DNA from: Bodo saltans
Lineage: Eukaryota > Euglenozoa > Kinetoplastea > Eubodonida > Bodonidae
Direction of reading: 5' to 3'
Assembly: GCA_001460835.1 (NCBI GenBank)
Contig: CYKH01000505.1
Span: 1 to 21,642 of the forward strand
DNA: 21,642 nt
Shown here piece by piece: positions 1 through 9,100 of the stretch. The notes beneath the pieces were generated by a model. That model was not told where the DNA came from and did no database searches. It worked only from the letters and a program-made list of their open reading frames with translations. Position 1 is the stretch's first letter; every line of letters begins with the position of its first letter. The position numbers and the translations under genes were made by a program.

Positions 1-635
1 GGGCCCGTGCGGGCGTGCGTGTAATCGCTTCCACTGCACGCACGGCGCTCGTTCCTCTTTTTGTTTATCCCCCTTAAGGGCCTTGCAGCTGGCAAAGGAC
101 GTTGGTTGCTATGGTTTTTATGCTCTTTGCTCTGTGACCCGCAACGCTAACCCCGTGCTGCGACTTCTTATTTCTCCTTTGTAATGATACCCGTTTACAC
201 TAGAACGTATCTTTTCTGCTCGGTGCCAAGAACAATAGGCATGCGCGCGTGTACCGATACGGAGATTCATAAATTATTGTTGTAAAAACCTTGTAAAGGT
301 TTAGCCTAAGATCCTGTTTCTATTCCTGGGGCAAAGCTCGCGCTACTCCTTTGTCGTTGCTTCCTTGAGAATGAGAGATATGATGTGGGCGTATTGTAAT
401 GCTTCAGGCACTTGAGATGTTGTTAGTTCAGATGAGAGTTTACTCGCTTGTGGTGGTGGTGCGCGCAGCATAGGTATCTACAAATTGTGTTGTCTGTTGT
501 TTTGTCTTGTTTCTTGTCTTGAGGCTTGTGTCGATGATGTCTTTACGACCTTCACTTCTACCTATGCAAACAAGCTAAGGGCAAGAACAGTCACAGTATC
601 TATTTCCAAAAAACAGACCGGAAACAAATGTGCTC
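1..635. other. Intergenic stretch without a supported gene
   Basis: No open frame of useful length runs through this stretch on either strand. It is probably the 3' untranslated region of a gene that ends before the window, or a plain spacer. The left edge is GC-rich and can form a hairpin (14-21 pairing with 37-44). The rest is mixed T-rich sequence with several short pyrimidine runs. I found no tRNA-like cloverleaf and no convincing paired C and D boxes. Confidence 0.6.
14..44. repeat. GC-rich inverted repeat (hairpin)
   Basis: CGTGCGTG at 14-21 is the exact reverse complement of CACGCACG at 37-44, with a 15-base loop. The stem is short but very GC-rich. It may be a structured part of a 3' untranslated region. 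A chance occurrence in a GC-rich patch is also possible. Confidence 0.4.
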
Positions 636-713
636 GTTTTTCACCTAGCGAAGCATCTGTTTGAGTTTGTTTTTTTTAGAATTTTGCTGTGACGCCGGGT
701 GCAAGGTTCGTTT
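636..713 (+). repeat. Direct repeat, copy 1, with a splice-acceptor-like signal
   Basis: This copy shares blocks with 1104-1177: GTTTTTCACCTAGC at its start, AGAATTTTGCTGTGAC in the middle and GCAAGGTTCGTTT at its end. By eye about four fifths of positions match. The middle contains a T-run (671-677) followed by AG at 678-679, the form of a kinetoplastid trans-splice acceptor. A second pyrimidine run ending in CAG follows at about 732-749. The copy therefore looks like a duplicated gene front rather than random repeat DNA. Confidence 0.75.
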
Positions 714-885
714 GCCTTAATTTTTTTGCGCCTCTCTTCTCTTCGCAGCTTAGTGAGGCTTTGAGTTTAGGCTGCCGCTAGGTACTGGAACAAACGCGCC
801 ACTGCTGTTGGCGGGTTGTCATTTCTTGACTTGGACCGATTCCAGTCATGTTGGGTAGCCACACTCAACGCTTTAAGCATTTGGA

Positions 886-902
886 TTTCCTCTACGAGGA
901 AA
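886..902. repeat. Tight hairpin, 7-bp stem with 3-base loop
   Basis: TTTCCTC at 886-892 pairs perfectly with GAGGAAA at 896-902 around the loop TAC. It lies in the segment between the two direct repeats, 61 bases before a second perfect 7-bp hairpin. Confidence 0.5.
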
Positions 903-962
903 ACCGGTCGCCTAGGATCTGCGCGCTCGATGTCGTGCTCAAGGTCAACTAGGGACCTCAAA

Positions 963-980
963 AACCTCGTTCGCGAGGTT
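963..980. repeat. Tight hairpin, 7-bp stem with TTCG loop
   Basis: AACCTCG at 963-969 pairs perfectly with CGAGGTT at 974-980 around TTCG. UUCG is a known stabilising RNA tetraloop. Its best closing pair is C-G, whereas here it is G-C, so extra stability is not certain. Confidence 0.5.
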
Positions 981-1103
981 CTCCACCTAGTAACGAGGGG
1001 GTTTGAGAATACAAAGGTCTTCTTCAAGCCCATCATAACTGCCCCTGGAGTCACAGTCCGAGTCGCTGATGTAGTACGAGGAGTCACTCTCTGAAGAGCT
1101 TTT

Positions 1104-1177
1104 GTTTTTCACCTAGCTAAGCAAACGTTTGACTTTTTTTTTTCAGAATTTTGCTGTGACCAAGGCAAGGTTCGTTT
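1104..1177 (+). repeat. Direct repeat, copy 2, with the likely splice acceptor of the next gene
   Basis: This is the second copy of the 636-713 repeat, 390 bases downstream and in the same orientation. It contains a run of ten T (1134-1143) then CAG, with AG at 1145-1146. Splicing there would give the membrane-protein gene at 1263 a 5' untranslated region of about 116 bases. The block just after the AG, AATTTTGCTGTGAC, is the best-kept part of the repeat. Confidence 0.7.
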
Positions 1178-1262
1178 TTGTTGTTGCTTTTTGTTTTTGG
1201 ACGCGTGGCAGACCCTTTTTCTTTTCTTTTCTTTTTGAAATCTTGTATTCTTCTTTATCTTA

Positions 1263-1919
1263 ATGAATGACAAGGAATCGTGTTTTCTACAAATGAATAG
1301 TAGTAGCGGCGAGCACAACAACGTTGGCGGCAACAGTGGTGGTGTCATAGGAGTCGTCCAGGATGCCCTTTACCAATCGGTTCAGTTTGTATTCATCTTG
1401 CAGCAGCCGCAGCGATACTCCCGCGCAGAGCGGTACCGCTCGTGGGTGCACCTGTCTGGGTGGATTCTCAGCTTTACGACTATCGTGTCCTTCTTTTACA
1501 GCACCGTGCTGACGTGGGGGCTTGGCTTATTGTTTCAGCTTCTGGTGGTCGTCGCCGCTTCGTTTTCTCTTTTCGTCCTGCTAGAGTACGAGGATCGCTC
1601 TTCTGACGGCGCAGAGGTAGAACGCCTTACAAAACCGTTACTTCAACTGCAACTTACGACGAGATGGGTGCAGCTCGTCCACATGCTCATGCTCGGCCAA
1701 TGGTGGTTTGCATTGTTCTTCATCTTCCCCCAGATCCCGTTAGATTGGCACCTCGTGTCCAGGCACCTGCTCGTCCCCGATGCCACGACGCTATGGAAAC
1801 AGGTGAAGGGGTTAGACTGGTGGGCTAAGGTGAAGTTAGTGTACCAGGGTATCGTGTTTGTGGTGCAGCTGATCTTGCTGGTCGTCTGCCTTGTATCGTA
1901 CGTTGCTCGAGGGAGTTAG
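1263..1919 (+). CDS. Hypothetical four-helix membrane protein
   Basis: I do not recognise this 218-residue protein. After a hydrophilic Asn/Gly/Ser-rich head (residues 1-30) come four likely membrane segments: about 62-82, 84-107, 135-157 and 194-214. A charged loop (108-134) separates the first and second pairs, and the C-terminus is very short. Aromatic residues are common near the membrane edges. The first ATG is at 1263 and a second in-frame ATG at 1293 (residue 11). If splicing uses AG 1145-1146, the first ATG is available. If it uses the first AG after the pyrimidine run at 1214-1261, which lies at 1272-1273 inside the frame, the protein would start at Met11. No signal peptide or known family motif is evident. 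It is probably an organelle or endomembrane integral protein. Confidence 0.75.
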   Translation: MNDKESCFLQMNSSSGEHNNVGGNSGGVIGVVQDALYQSVQFVFILQQPQRYSRAERYRSWVHLSGWILSFTTIVSFFYSTVLTWGLGLLFQLLVVVAASFSLFVLLEYEDRSSDGAEVERLTKPLLQLQLTTRWVQLVHMLMLGQWWFALFFIFPQIPLDWHLVSRHLLVPDATTLWKQVKGLDWWAKVKLVYQGIVFVVQLILLVVCLVSYVARGS

Positions 1920-2281
1920 CATCCCGATGTTGTGTTTGTGTGTTGTATTCTCTTTCTTCTTTTTCCGGATGAGAGAAAATTCTGATTCCCCTCTGGAGAT
2001 GCCTGTACGTGTTGGTTGAATCATTTATTACGATGAGCAACGAAAACAATGTGTCTCTCCCACAAAGGGAAATAGATTGCGCAAGGAACATCGTTGTTTT
2101 TGTTGTTGTTTACTCACCCTCAGTATGCTTTCTGGGTCATTAGTATTGCGCTCGTTTTTGAACTCCCTCCTGTACAAGCAAAAGTAATACGCAAATTTTC
2201 AGCAACAATCAACGTCCGCAAGCCAATTGCACATAAAATAGAAGGCAGCACATCATCCATCGTCATCATCTTTTATCGCAC
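1920..2281 (+). promoter_or_regulatory. Spacer with candidate trans-splice acceptors for the coiled-coil gene
   Basis: This 362-base gap holds two pyrimidine runs. The first (about 1943-1966) is followed by AG at 1972-1973. The second (about 2090-2120, ending ACTCACCCTCAG) has AG at 2122-2123 and is the better candidate, giving a 5' leader of about 160 bases. Short open frames in the gap lack support and are ignored. Confidence 0.5.
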
Positions 2282-5200
2282 ATGGCGTTCGTATCGCAGT
2301 GCAGCAATTGCAGCACTTTGACAATGATGGATCGTTGCCCGAAGTGCGGTGGGTCTACGAAACCTTACGAAGGCGGTCCTGGCGCTACAAAGTCCCCCAG
2401 TCGGGCGCTATCCTACGGCAGCAGCGGCGCCACTACTGTTCGGCCTACCTCTGTCAGCAACGGTCGGGCCAAGCAATTTGCAGCCCCCGCTCCCTCTGGG
2501 GGTCTGCAAGGGTACTCAACATCAGTGCACTCAGATATCGAAGCACTTCAAGAGCAGCTTCAAGCTCGTGATCGAGAGCTAGCAGCCCTGCGCTCCGCTT
2601 CGCGACAACAACAACAACAACAACAACATCATCAAGTTTCGCCACCGCAGCGTCACCACAACGTCTCGCCTTCACCTGTTACCCTCCATTCCAGCAATGG
2701 CCTCGTAGCCAGCACGCAGCAAGAATTAGCCTCTGCGTGGTCACAGCACGTTCAAGAACGTCAGTCGCAGACCGACGTCGCCGCCCTCCGCGAAAAGTAC
2801 TCTTCACTGTTAAGTGAAAAAGATCGTTGGACAGCAGAAAAATTGCGCCTATCAGAAGAGCACCACAAAGTGACTCGGCAGCTGGAGGACCAGCTGCGTG
2901 ATGCGCGCAGTGAGGCCCAGCATTATCAATCTAAAATTGCTGAGGGAGAAACGCATCTCGTAGAAGTGCAACGAAAACATTTTGAGTCCGAACAGTTGGT
3001 CCACTCCTACGCTCAGAGAATGCAAGTGGCAACAGACGAAGTCCGTGAACTTCAACGCGCAGTCAGTTCTTCGAAAGAAGCGGATCGTCGAGAATTAGAA
3101 CGTGCACGAGCTGACACGGCAACCCACAGCAGAAGGCTTGCTGAGCTAGAAGACGAGCTCAAGCATCTACGATTGCGCATGGCGGATGTGAAGGATGAAC
3201 TTGAGGCTACAACTGCACTGCGCGCTTCACTCAGTCAGAAATTCAACACAGTCTCAGTGGAGCGCGACCAGTTAGAAGAATCGAAGCATTCCCTTGAGAG
3301 GCAGCTTAGCTTAGCAGGCGTGGAACAGCATGCTCTTGCGCAAGAAACCCGTGTGCTGCGAGAAAAGTTGCTTGAAGGAAACGCCCGCATCGAAACACTG
3401 GAAATTAAGAAGCACGAGCTTGCAGAAGAACTTCGTGAACTGCGCGACGCTCGTCTCGCTGCAGCGGCTGCCACATCGAACTCGTCGGAGGTGGCTACAT
3501 TGCGAAGTCAGCTCGAGGCCGCTTCTGCAGAAGTTGGACGTATGACTCGTGAGCGTCAAGCGGCTATCGACGCTGCTGAAGCAATGCGGAGTGAAATTCG
3601 CCGCATCAACTCCTCCAACGACGCACTAGACCATGAAATCACACACGCGAGGAGCAGCAACGAGCTCCTGGCGAAAGAGCTGTCAACACTTCGCGGTGAA
3701 ATTCGGGTAATGGGTCAAGAATTTCAGGCGTTGCAGGCCTCTCAGTTGGCAACCTATCAAAAGCACAGTGACGAGCTACGCGTCGACCTTCGCAGGGCGG
3801 AGGGGAACGCACAGAGTGCGATGGAACAAGTGGAGCGTGTCCAGCGAGATGGAGAAATTATGCGAGCAGCGCACGAAAAGACACGATCCGAACTGAAAGC
3901 CACCATCCAAAGTCTAGAAGCCGAGATGAGCAAGAAAACGCAAGAGCTTGACAGGGCCCAAAGTGAGCTGCAACGTAAACAATCCCTCTCCCCAACACGC
4001 GTTGCCAACGACGCGACCCTCGCCGCGGACAGAATCGCGAACCTGAACGCCTCCATCGAGCGCCAGCAGAAGTCTATTCAAGATGCCCGTGCAGAAACTG
4101 ACGATATCAGGCGCGAGCTTGACGACACGAGGAGGAATCTTGTTGCAGCCCGAGCGTCTGTCACGTCTCTGGACGATATTATCTCTGCCACGATTCGCGA
4201 GACAGGGAATATTTGCACCAGAGAAGAACTACCGCTTGCAGTGCGCGCATTTGCGCGAGAGCGCAACCTTGCTTTGGAAGACAAGGAACACTGCGTCGCG
4301 AAGGCAGATCGTGAGCACGCTACCATGCGCGATGAGATCTCAGACCTCCGAAGTGAAGTTCACCGTCTTGGGGCGGAGGCGGAGAAGTCCCACCAACGAG
4401 CGGTCACTGCGGAAAGCGAATCTCGCCGCCGTCAGGTGGAATGGGAACACGCCTTGAAGGAAGAGAGATCAAGAATCGAGTCGCAGTCCGTCTCAATCGC
4501 TGAAGAGGGAAGAATTCAGGCCCTTCGAGCAGCGCAGGAAATTAGGAATCTTGAGGCTGCACTCCGTGGCGTTCAAGAACTGCACGCTGCGACCGAAGAG
4601 CGCTTGCGGTCTGCGGAAGCGGAGAATCGACGATTGCTAGAACAAACGCAGCAAGCCGATGACCGCCACGCCAGCCACAGCAAAAACCTTGACAGCGCTC
4701 GTAGCCGGGAAGCAGAGCTTGTACGACTCCTTCAGCAGGAGCAAGCCAAAGCCGAAACAGCGCGCAACGTGGAATCCGACCTTCGTGATCAAATTCAACT
4801 TCTCCGATCCGACAATATCAAACTACGACGTGATACGGACACGGCAGCACAGATGTTAGCGTCGGCCCTGGAAGAGGAACGCCGCATCCAAGAAGCAGAT
4901 CGGGAACGACTCGACCGAGAGCTGGAGCAGGCACGAGTGCAGTTGCGGCTCGAAAGGGATCGTCGATCGCTTGAATCCGACGTCACACGCTCCGCTGAAA
5001 GCAGGTGCCACGAGCTTGAGGTGTCGCTAGAAAGCATCAAACTCGAGCGAGACCAGCTCAGACGGGAGCACACGACGATGCGAGGCGCCCACAAGGCGAC
5101 AAACGACGCGTTTCAAGCACGGGTTGGAGATTTAGAAGCACAAGGACGAGAGCAAGATTCGCAAGTGCGCGACCTTGTGGAGCGTCTCAGTATGAAAGAG

Positions 5201-5755
5201 CGGGAAGCGGGAGAAGCAACAGCACGTGCGTTGGAGTTTGAAAAACGACTTCAGCAATTGGAGCACGAGAAAGATGGTGCACTGCGCAAGCTGGATCATA
5301 GCAGCCGCCGCATCCAGCCGACTCCTCTTTACGCCACCTCAGATCGCTACGCCAATGATGATGGAAGGAACAAACAACACGGCGCGACAAACAGCACGAC
5401 GACTTCTGTGGCGTCTGCGAGTCTCACTTCTTCTCGCAGAGTACAGTCGCCCCCGCGTGATATTGCCGATCGCCGTCAATCGAGCGAGTATGCGGATCCA
5501 GCCGCACCAGCAGGATACTTCGCACCGCCCTCCCAACAAAGCCCAGTACCCATGCCAGCACAGGGGTCGCGGGTGGTCAGCAGTGGGCTGTCGGCTAGGG
5601 AACGCAACGATGCTCTTTTGGCACAGTTTCGTGAACAGCGAGCCCTAAGCTCTGGCTCATCATCGCTTGCAGCACCGCTGCTTCCTCAACAACATCAACG
5701 TGCGCCGTCGCAGTCGTCAAGCGCTGGTGTTCGACTTGGCTCCCTACGCCGATAA
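2282..5755 (+). CDS. Large coiled-coil protein with N-terminal double-CxxC zinc motif
   Basis: The product is 1157 residues. It opens with C7-x2-C10-x8-C19-x2-C22, a zinc-ribbon-like knuckle, then a Ser/Gly/Pro linker. A short helix (about 83-105) is followed by a Gln/His run (109-117) and a Pro/Ser patch. From about 145 to 1003 it is an almost unbroken coiled coil, rich in Glu, Arg, Lys, Gln and Leu, with heptad spacing and few prolines. The final 150 residues are disordered, rich in Ser, Pro and Gln, with a short charged element (ARERNDALLAQFREQR). No motor, kinase or membrane segment is visible. Such proteins in kinetoplastids are often cytoskeletal (flagellum, basal body, Golgi or flagellar attachment), but the exact role is unknown. 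The first ATG of the frame is used and matches the zinc motif position. Confidence 0.85.
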   Translation: MAFVSQCSNCSTLTMMDRCPKCGGSTKPYEGGPGATKSPSRALSYGSSGATTVRPTSVSNGRAKQFAAPAPSGGLQGYSTSVHSDIEALQEQLQARDRELAALRSASRQQQQQQQHHQVSPPQRHHNVSPSPVTLHSSNGLVASTQQELASAWSQHVQERQSQTDVAALREKYSSLLSEKDRWTAEKLRLSEEHHKVTRQLEDQLRDARSEAQHYQSKIAEGETHLVEVQRKHFESEQLVHSYAQRMQVATDEVRELQRAVSSSKEADRRELERARADTATHSRRLAELEDELKHLRLRMADVKDELEATTALRASLSQKFNTVSVERDQLEESKHSLERQLSLAGVEQHALAQETRVLREKLLEGNARIETLEIKKHELAEELRELRDARLAAAAATSNSSEVATLRSQLEAASAEVGRMTRERQAAIDAAEAMRSEIRRINSSNDALDHEITHARSSNELLAKELSTLRGEIRVMGQEFQALQASQLATYQKHSDELRVDLRRAEGNAQSAMEQVERVQRDGEIMRAAHEKTRSELKATIQSLEAEMSKKTQELDRAQSELQRKQSLSPTRVANDATLAADRIANLNASIERQQKSIQDARAETDDIRRELDDTRRNLVAARASVTSLDDIISATIRETGNICTREELPLAVRAFARERNLALEDKEHCVAKADREHATMRDEISDLRSEVHRLGAEAEKSHQRAVTAESESRRRQVEWEHALKEERSRIESQSVSIAEEGRIQALRAAQEIRNLEAALRGVQELHAATEERLRSAEAENRRLLEQTQQADDRHASHSKNLDSARSREAELVRLLQQEQAKAETARNVESDLRDQIQLLRSDNIKLRRDTDTAAQMLASALEEERRIQEADRERLDRELEQARVQLRLERDRRSLESDVTRSAESRCHELEVSLESIKLERDQLRREHTTMRGAHKATNDAFQARVGDLEAQGREQDSQVRDLVERLSMKEREAGEATARALEFEKRLQQLEHEKDGALRKLDHSSRRIQPTPLYATSDRYANDDGRNKQHGATNSTTTSVASASLTSSRRVQSPPRDIADRRQSSEYADPAAPAGYFAPPSQQSPVPMPAQGSRVVSSGLSARERNDALLAQFREQRALSSGSSSLAAPLLPQQHQRAPSQSSSAGVRLGSLRR
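2606..2633 (+). repeat. CAA/CAT microsatellite coding for a Gln/His run
   Basis: Seven CAA codons followed by two CAT codons and another CAA lie inside the coiled-coil gene. They code for Gln109-Gln115, His116-117 and Gln118. The run is pure in its CAA part, so length variation between strains is likely. Confidence 0.85.
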
Positions 5756-6198
5756 AACAAATACATTCTCGTTTTTATTTGCACGGTAGCTCTCTCTGAT
5801 GTTGTTGCACCACAGTCACACCACATGTGTTTTATCGGACACGCACATGATTTCTTTCTATCGATACTAAAGCCCATTTGTACTACTTTTTTGTTAGACG
5901 TACTCGTTTGAATGACAACAACGGATTTTGCACTCTAGTGGTGACTGACTTTGCCCTGATTGAACAATTATTCCCTTTTTGATTGTTGTTTATCAGATTA
6001 GAGATTAAGGAAATATCAGCGCGCGAAATCGCAAAAAACGAAGAGATCGCTGTTCGAAATAAAAACACTTCAGTTGACACTCTCCTTTTTCGGCACAACA
6101 TTTTTGATTTGACACTCTCACTTCAATTAATTGCCCTTCTCCTCCAACTCCGGTTGATATTGATCCCCCATCTTATTATTGTGTTGTGTGAAACAAAA
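5756..6198 (+). promoter_or_regulatory. Spacer with candidate trans-splice acceptor for the NFX1-finger gene
   Basis: This 443-base gap starts with an AT-rich 3' flank. A pyrimidine-rich run (5970-5994) ends in ATCAG, with AG at 5995-5996, the best acceptor; it would give a 5' leader of about 200 bases. A further pyrimidine-rich stretch (about 6107-6185) lies just before the ATG. The coding frame stays open upstream to about 5983, but it contains no ATG before 6199 and its translation there is low-complexity and hydrophobic, so I treat it as leader. Confidence 0.5.
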
Positions 6199-9100
6199 AT
6201 GCAACAAAAACAATCGAATGTTACTGCCGCTTTTGTCGGCAGTAGCAACAACACAACCACAACTGGTATCCCACCCCCATCATCAGTTGGGAGTGCAAGT
6301 AGTGGCGAGAAGAAGAACTCTTGCGTTTCTTCTGTAGTTCTCCCTTCACTTCCGCTACAAACAGAATCAGCGATTACATTATGGCTCTACAAGAAAAGTG
6401 AAGCTTCGTTAGAAGCAGCCCACAATTCTGGGCTATTGTCCCCGTTGTGGCTGTGGACGCACTTGTGCTACACGGATGCACAGCGCGTTGAACGGAGCTC
6501 GGTAAAAGCGGCAAACTTAGCGCAGTGGCTTGTTCGCAATCGTTCCTGTAGTGGCGGTGCCAGCAGCAACAACAACAGTAGCAACAGTAGTGGCGGCGAG
6601 CCCCCCACGCGTCCTTCCATCAATGCGTCCTCGATCACCTCTCCTGCACACCTACGCATTGCTGTGGTGGCCCCGCACTCAGAGACGTTGAAGCGGGTGC
6701 AGCGTGAGTTCGTTGGTGCCTCCCCTCCTCCGGAGGTGTCGTTTCTTTTGACACAGGAAATCCCAGCGGCCCTCCGCCGGCGTGAAGAAAAGAGCGATGC
6801 TGCTGCTCCTCGTGCTGAATCACCTTTGGTTGACGCCACCACCACCGCTACGAATGCTACCTCGTCGGCACCTCGGAGAGTACACACATCTTATCAACAC
6901 GTCATATTTCTGCTGCCAGAGGCTCCCACCGATGCGAACGTGGCCCTCATGATGGCCCAAGAAGTGTTCCTCTGCAGCAACCTTGCCGTCGCCGCGACCA
7001 CCTTCACTGTGATCGCCGATGCCTCGTGGCTTGCCCCTTCTGTCCTCTCCGCTTGGAAAGGTTGGAAGGGTTTTGTCGAGAAGTTGTCGCTGCAAGGCAT
7101 CCGTCACGAGAACTTGACCATCCTTGGGTCCGACGAAGAGGGTGTTGTTGCGCCGCCAGCGACACCCCCATCCTCCGCAACCTCAACCACCGCGCACCCC
7201 AGCAGCACTGCATTCCCGACCTCCACGAAGTTTGCTGGAACTGGGCTTGTCGGACCAAAAATTCCCGTCTGCTGCAGCACCCATCACAATCAGTTCCTGT
7301 TCTTCTCTGGCCTCCAGCTTGAAGCGTTAGGTTCAACTGTCGCTGGGTCTTCTTCGGCGAGTGGTGGTACGTCATTTTGCAAGCAGCTGTGTAAGAAACC
7401 TCATCATTGCTTCAAGCCTGAGCACATGTGTGGGTCTACCTGCCATCCCAATCACGATCACCGGCAATGCACATTTGCCTGCAGAGCGCAGCTCCCGTGT
7501 GGTCACGTGTGCTTGATGGAGTGCGGGGAGCCGTGTAATTGTTTGGAAATTGTGACCGAACCCCTTCCGTGCAGTCACCAAGTGGTCGCTGGCTTAGATC
7601 CGGTCACGCAGCAGCCAATCTACACTCGCGTTCCTCATACCTTCCGCGGCTTCTGCACGTCCAAGTCCCTTCCGTGTGTGGTGGACGTCCCAACGGTCTG
7701 CGCTACGTGTTTAGGGCCGTTCACTGCCCCGTGCCATCAGCTCCAACGCCAAGAGCATACCATGGAGAACAAAACAGTTTCGTGTGAAACCTGCAAACGT
7801 GCCGAAGCCGAAATTCGGTCGACTGCTCTTGCCGAGGTGCTTGTGCAGAATGAACAAAAGAAGCGCGACATGAAAGCCGACCTTGCGAAAAGTGTACACG
7901 AACAACGAAAAGGTGCCGCCAGCGGCGTGTTCAAGATCGGTGCTCGCATTTTCATTCGTGACGCCAGCAAAGCGATTCCACCATTCGACCCCGAGACAGA
8001 CTTCCCCAATGTCCCCTTCGTGGACTACGATGCTGACAACTTTTTCGCCACACTCAACGGCTCGATGGGAATTATTGTGTCGCAGCACGTGGATGTAGAC
8101 GACCCAACGGAGCTGCGAAGTCTGGTGCGCCTTTCCAGTGGCAAGTACGTTCTCGTGGGGGACGGAGGCATGGAGTACATCCGCGCAGACGTCAGCAGCA
8201 TCACCGGGGGAAGCAGCAGCAGCCCAATGCTGCTGCTCACCGGTCCTTCACCGCAGCAACAGCAACAGCACAACGAAGAAGAAGGCCCAACTAGTGAAGA
8301 GGACCTGAAATGGAAAGCTCAAGTGGATGCCATGAAGGGCAAGTGTTACCTCCTCATGAACACGGTGAAGGTCTCTCGTGCCCAAATTCGAGGCGGCCTT
8401 GAAGACCGCTCCTCTTCGTCGACGAAACCGACGCTGTCAACACCAAACGCAACTGCCACCACCAACGTTGGCAGCAGCCCATCCGGACTTGACGAGGACA
8501 GCAATCATTCTTCGGACTCAGAGGACGCAGAAGAAAACATGATTTCGTTTAGCGAAGTTGTCGTGACGGTCATTGGAAATGATCCACAGAAACGTCGTCC
8601 ATTTATCGAAGTGGAATGCGTCGTGCTGGACAGATTAAGTGAAGTGCAAGCACTAGAAGAAAGCCTCGTCATCGAAGGAGGGCCGTTGTCGCCTCAAAAG
8701 CGACCCCGCGATGACGATGCTCCTGCTGCTATTGCTACGGAACCGGGAGCACGACAACAAGTTCCTGCGACGTGCGAACGTTTCTCAGTACAAGTTCATG
8801 ACCTCGACCCGCTGCCCTTCTCTGCAAACGGTGCCGATGTATTTGTCACGCATCCACAGTATCAACTGACAAGTCGTGAACTTGTGGATCTGCTGAGCCA
8901 CGCGTTGCAAAGTAGCAGCATCTCAGAAGACAGCGCTGCTGACGACGGCAATAACAACAACAAGAACACCACCACCACCATCGCGACACCACGACCTGTA
9001 GCATTGGACACGCTATGCTTGATGCCGAACGCGATTGCTCAAGGCGAAGTGCTGCGCGTCGAATCCATTGTGAATGCACCCTTGTTCAACCAAAGCGATA

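Larger units (their letters stand above)
767..1103. other. Segment between direct repeats, with weak open frames on both strands
   Basis: Two open frames overlap almost completely. On the minus strand a frame is open from 1108 down to a stop at 767. Its first ATG codons are about 18 residues in, and it includes VFLVEEIQMLKALS. On the plus strand a frame is open from 816 to 1094. It has no ATG until about 930 and includes NLVREVLHLVTRGF. I recognise neither product. The segment also holds two perfect hairpins (886-902 and 963-980). It could be a decayed small gene, a structured non-coding RNA, or a relic caught between duplicated splice regions. Coding by either frame is unproven. Confidence 0.3.

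Noticed and set aside
520-640. A C-box-like GATGATG suggesting a C/D snoRNA
   Set aside because: No CTGA D box lies at a suitable distance downstream and no terminal stem is seen. A similar GTGATGA at about 11015 also lacks a D box.
2094-2321. A 75-codon frame overlapping the start of the coiled-coil gene
   Set aside because: It overlaps the real gene's start, spans the likely splice acceptor and shows no domain.
5983-6198. A longer N-terminus for the NFX1-finger protein
   Set aside because: The frame is open but has no ATG before 6199. The best splice acceptor lies inside it and the translation is low-complexity.
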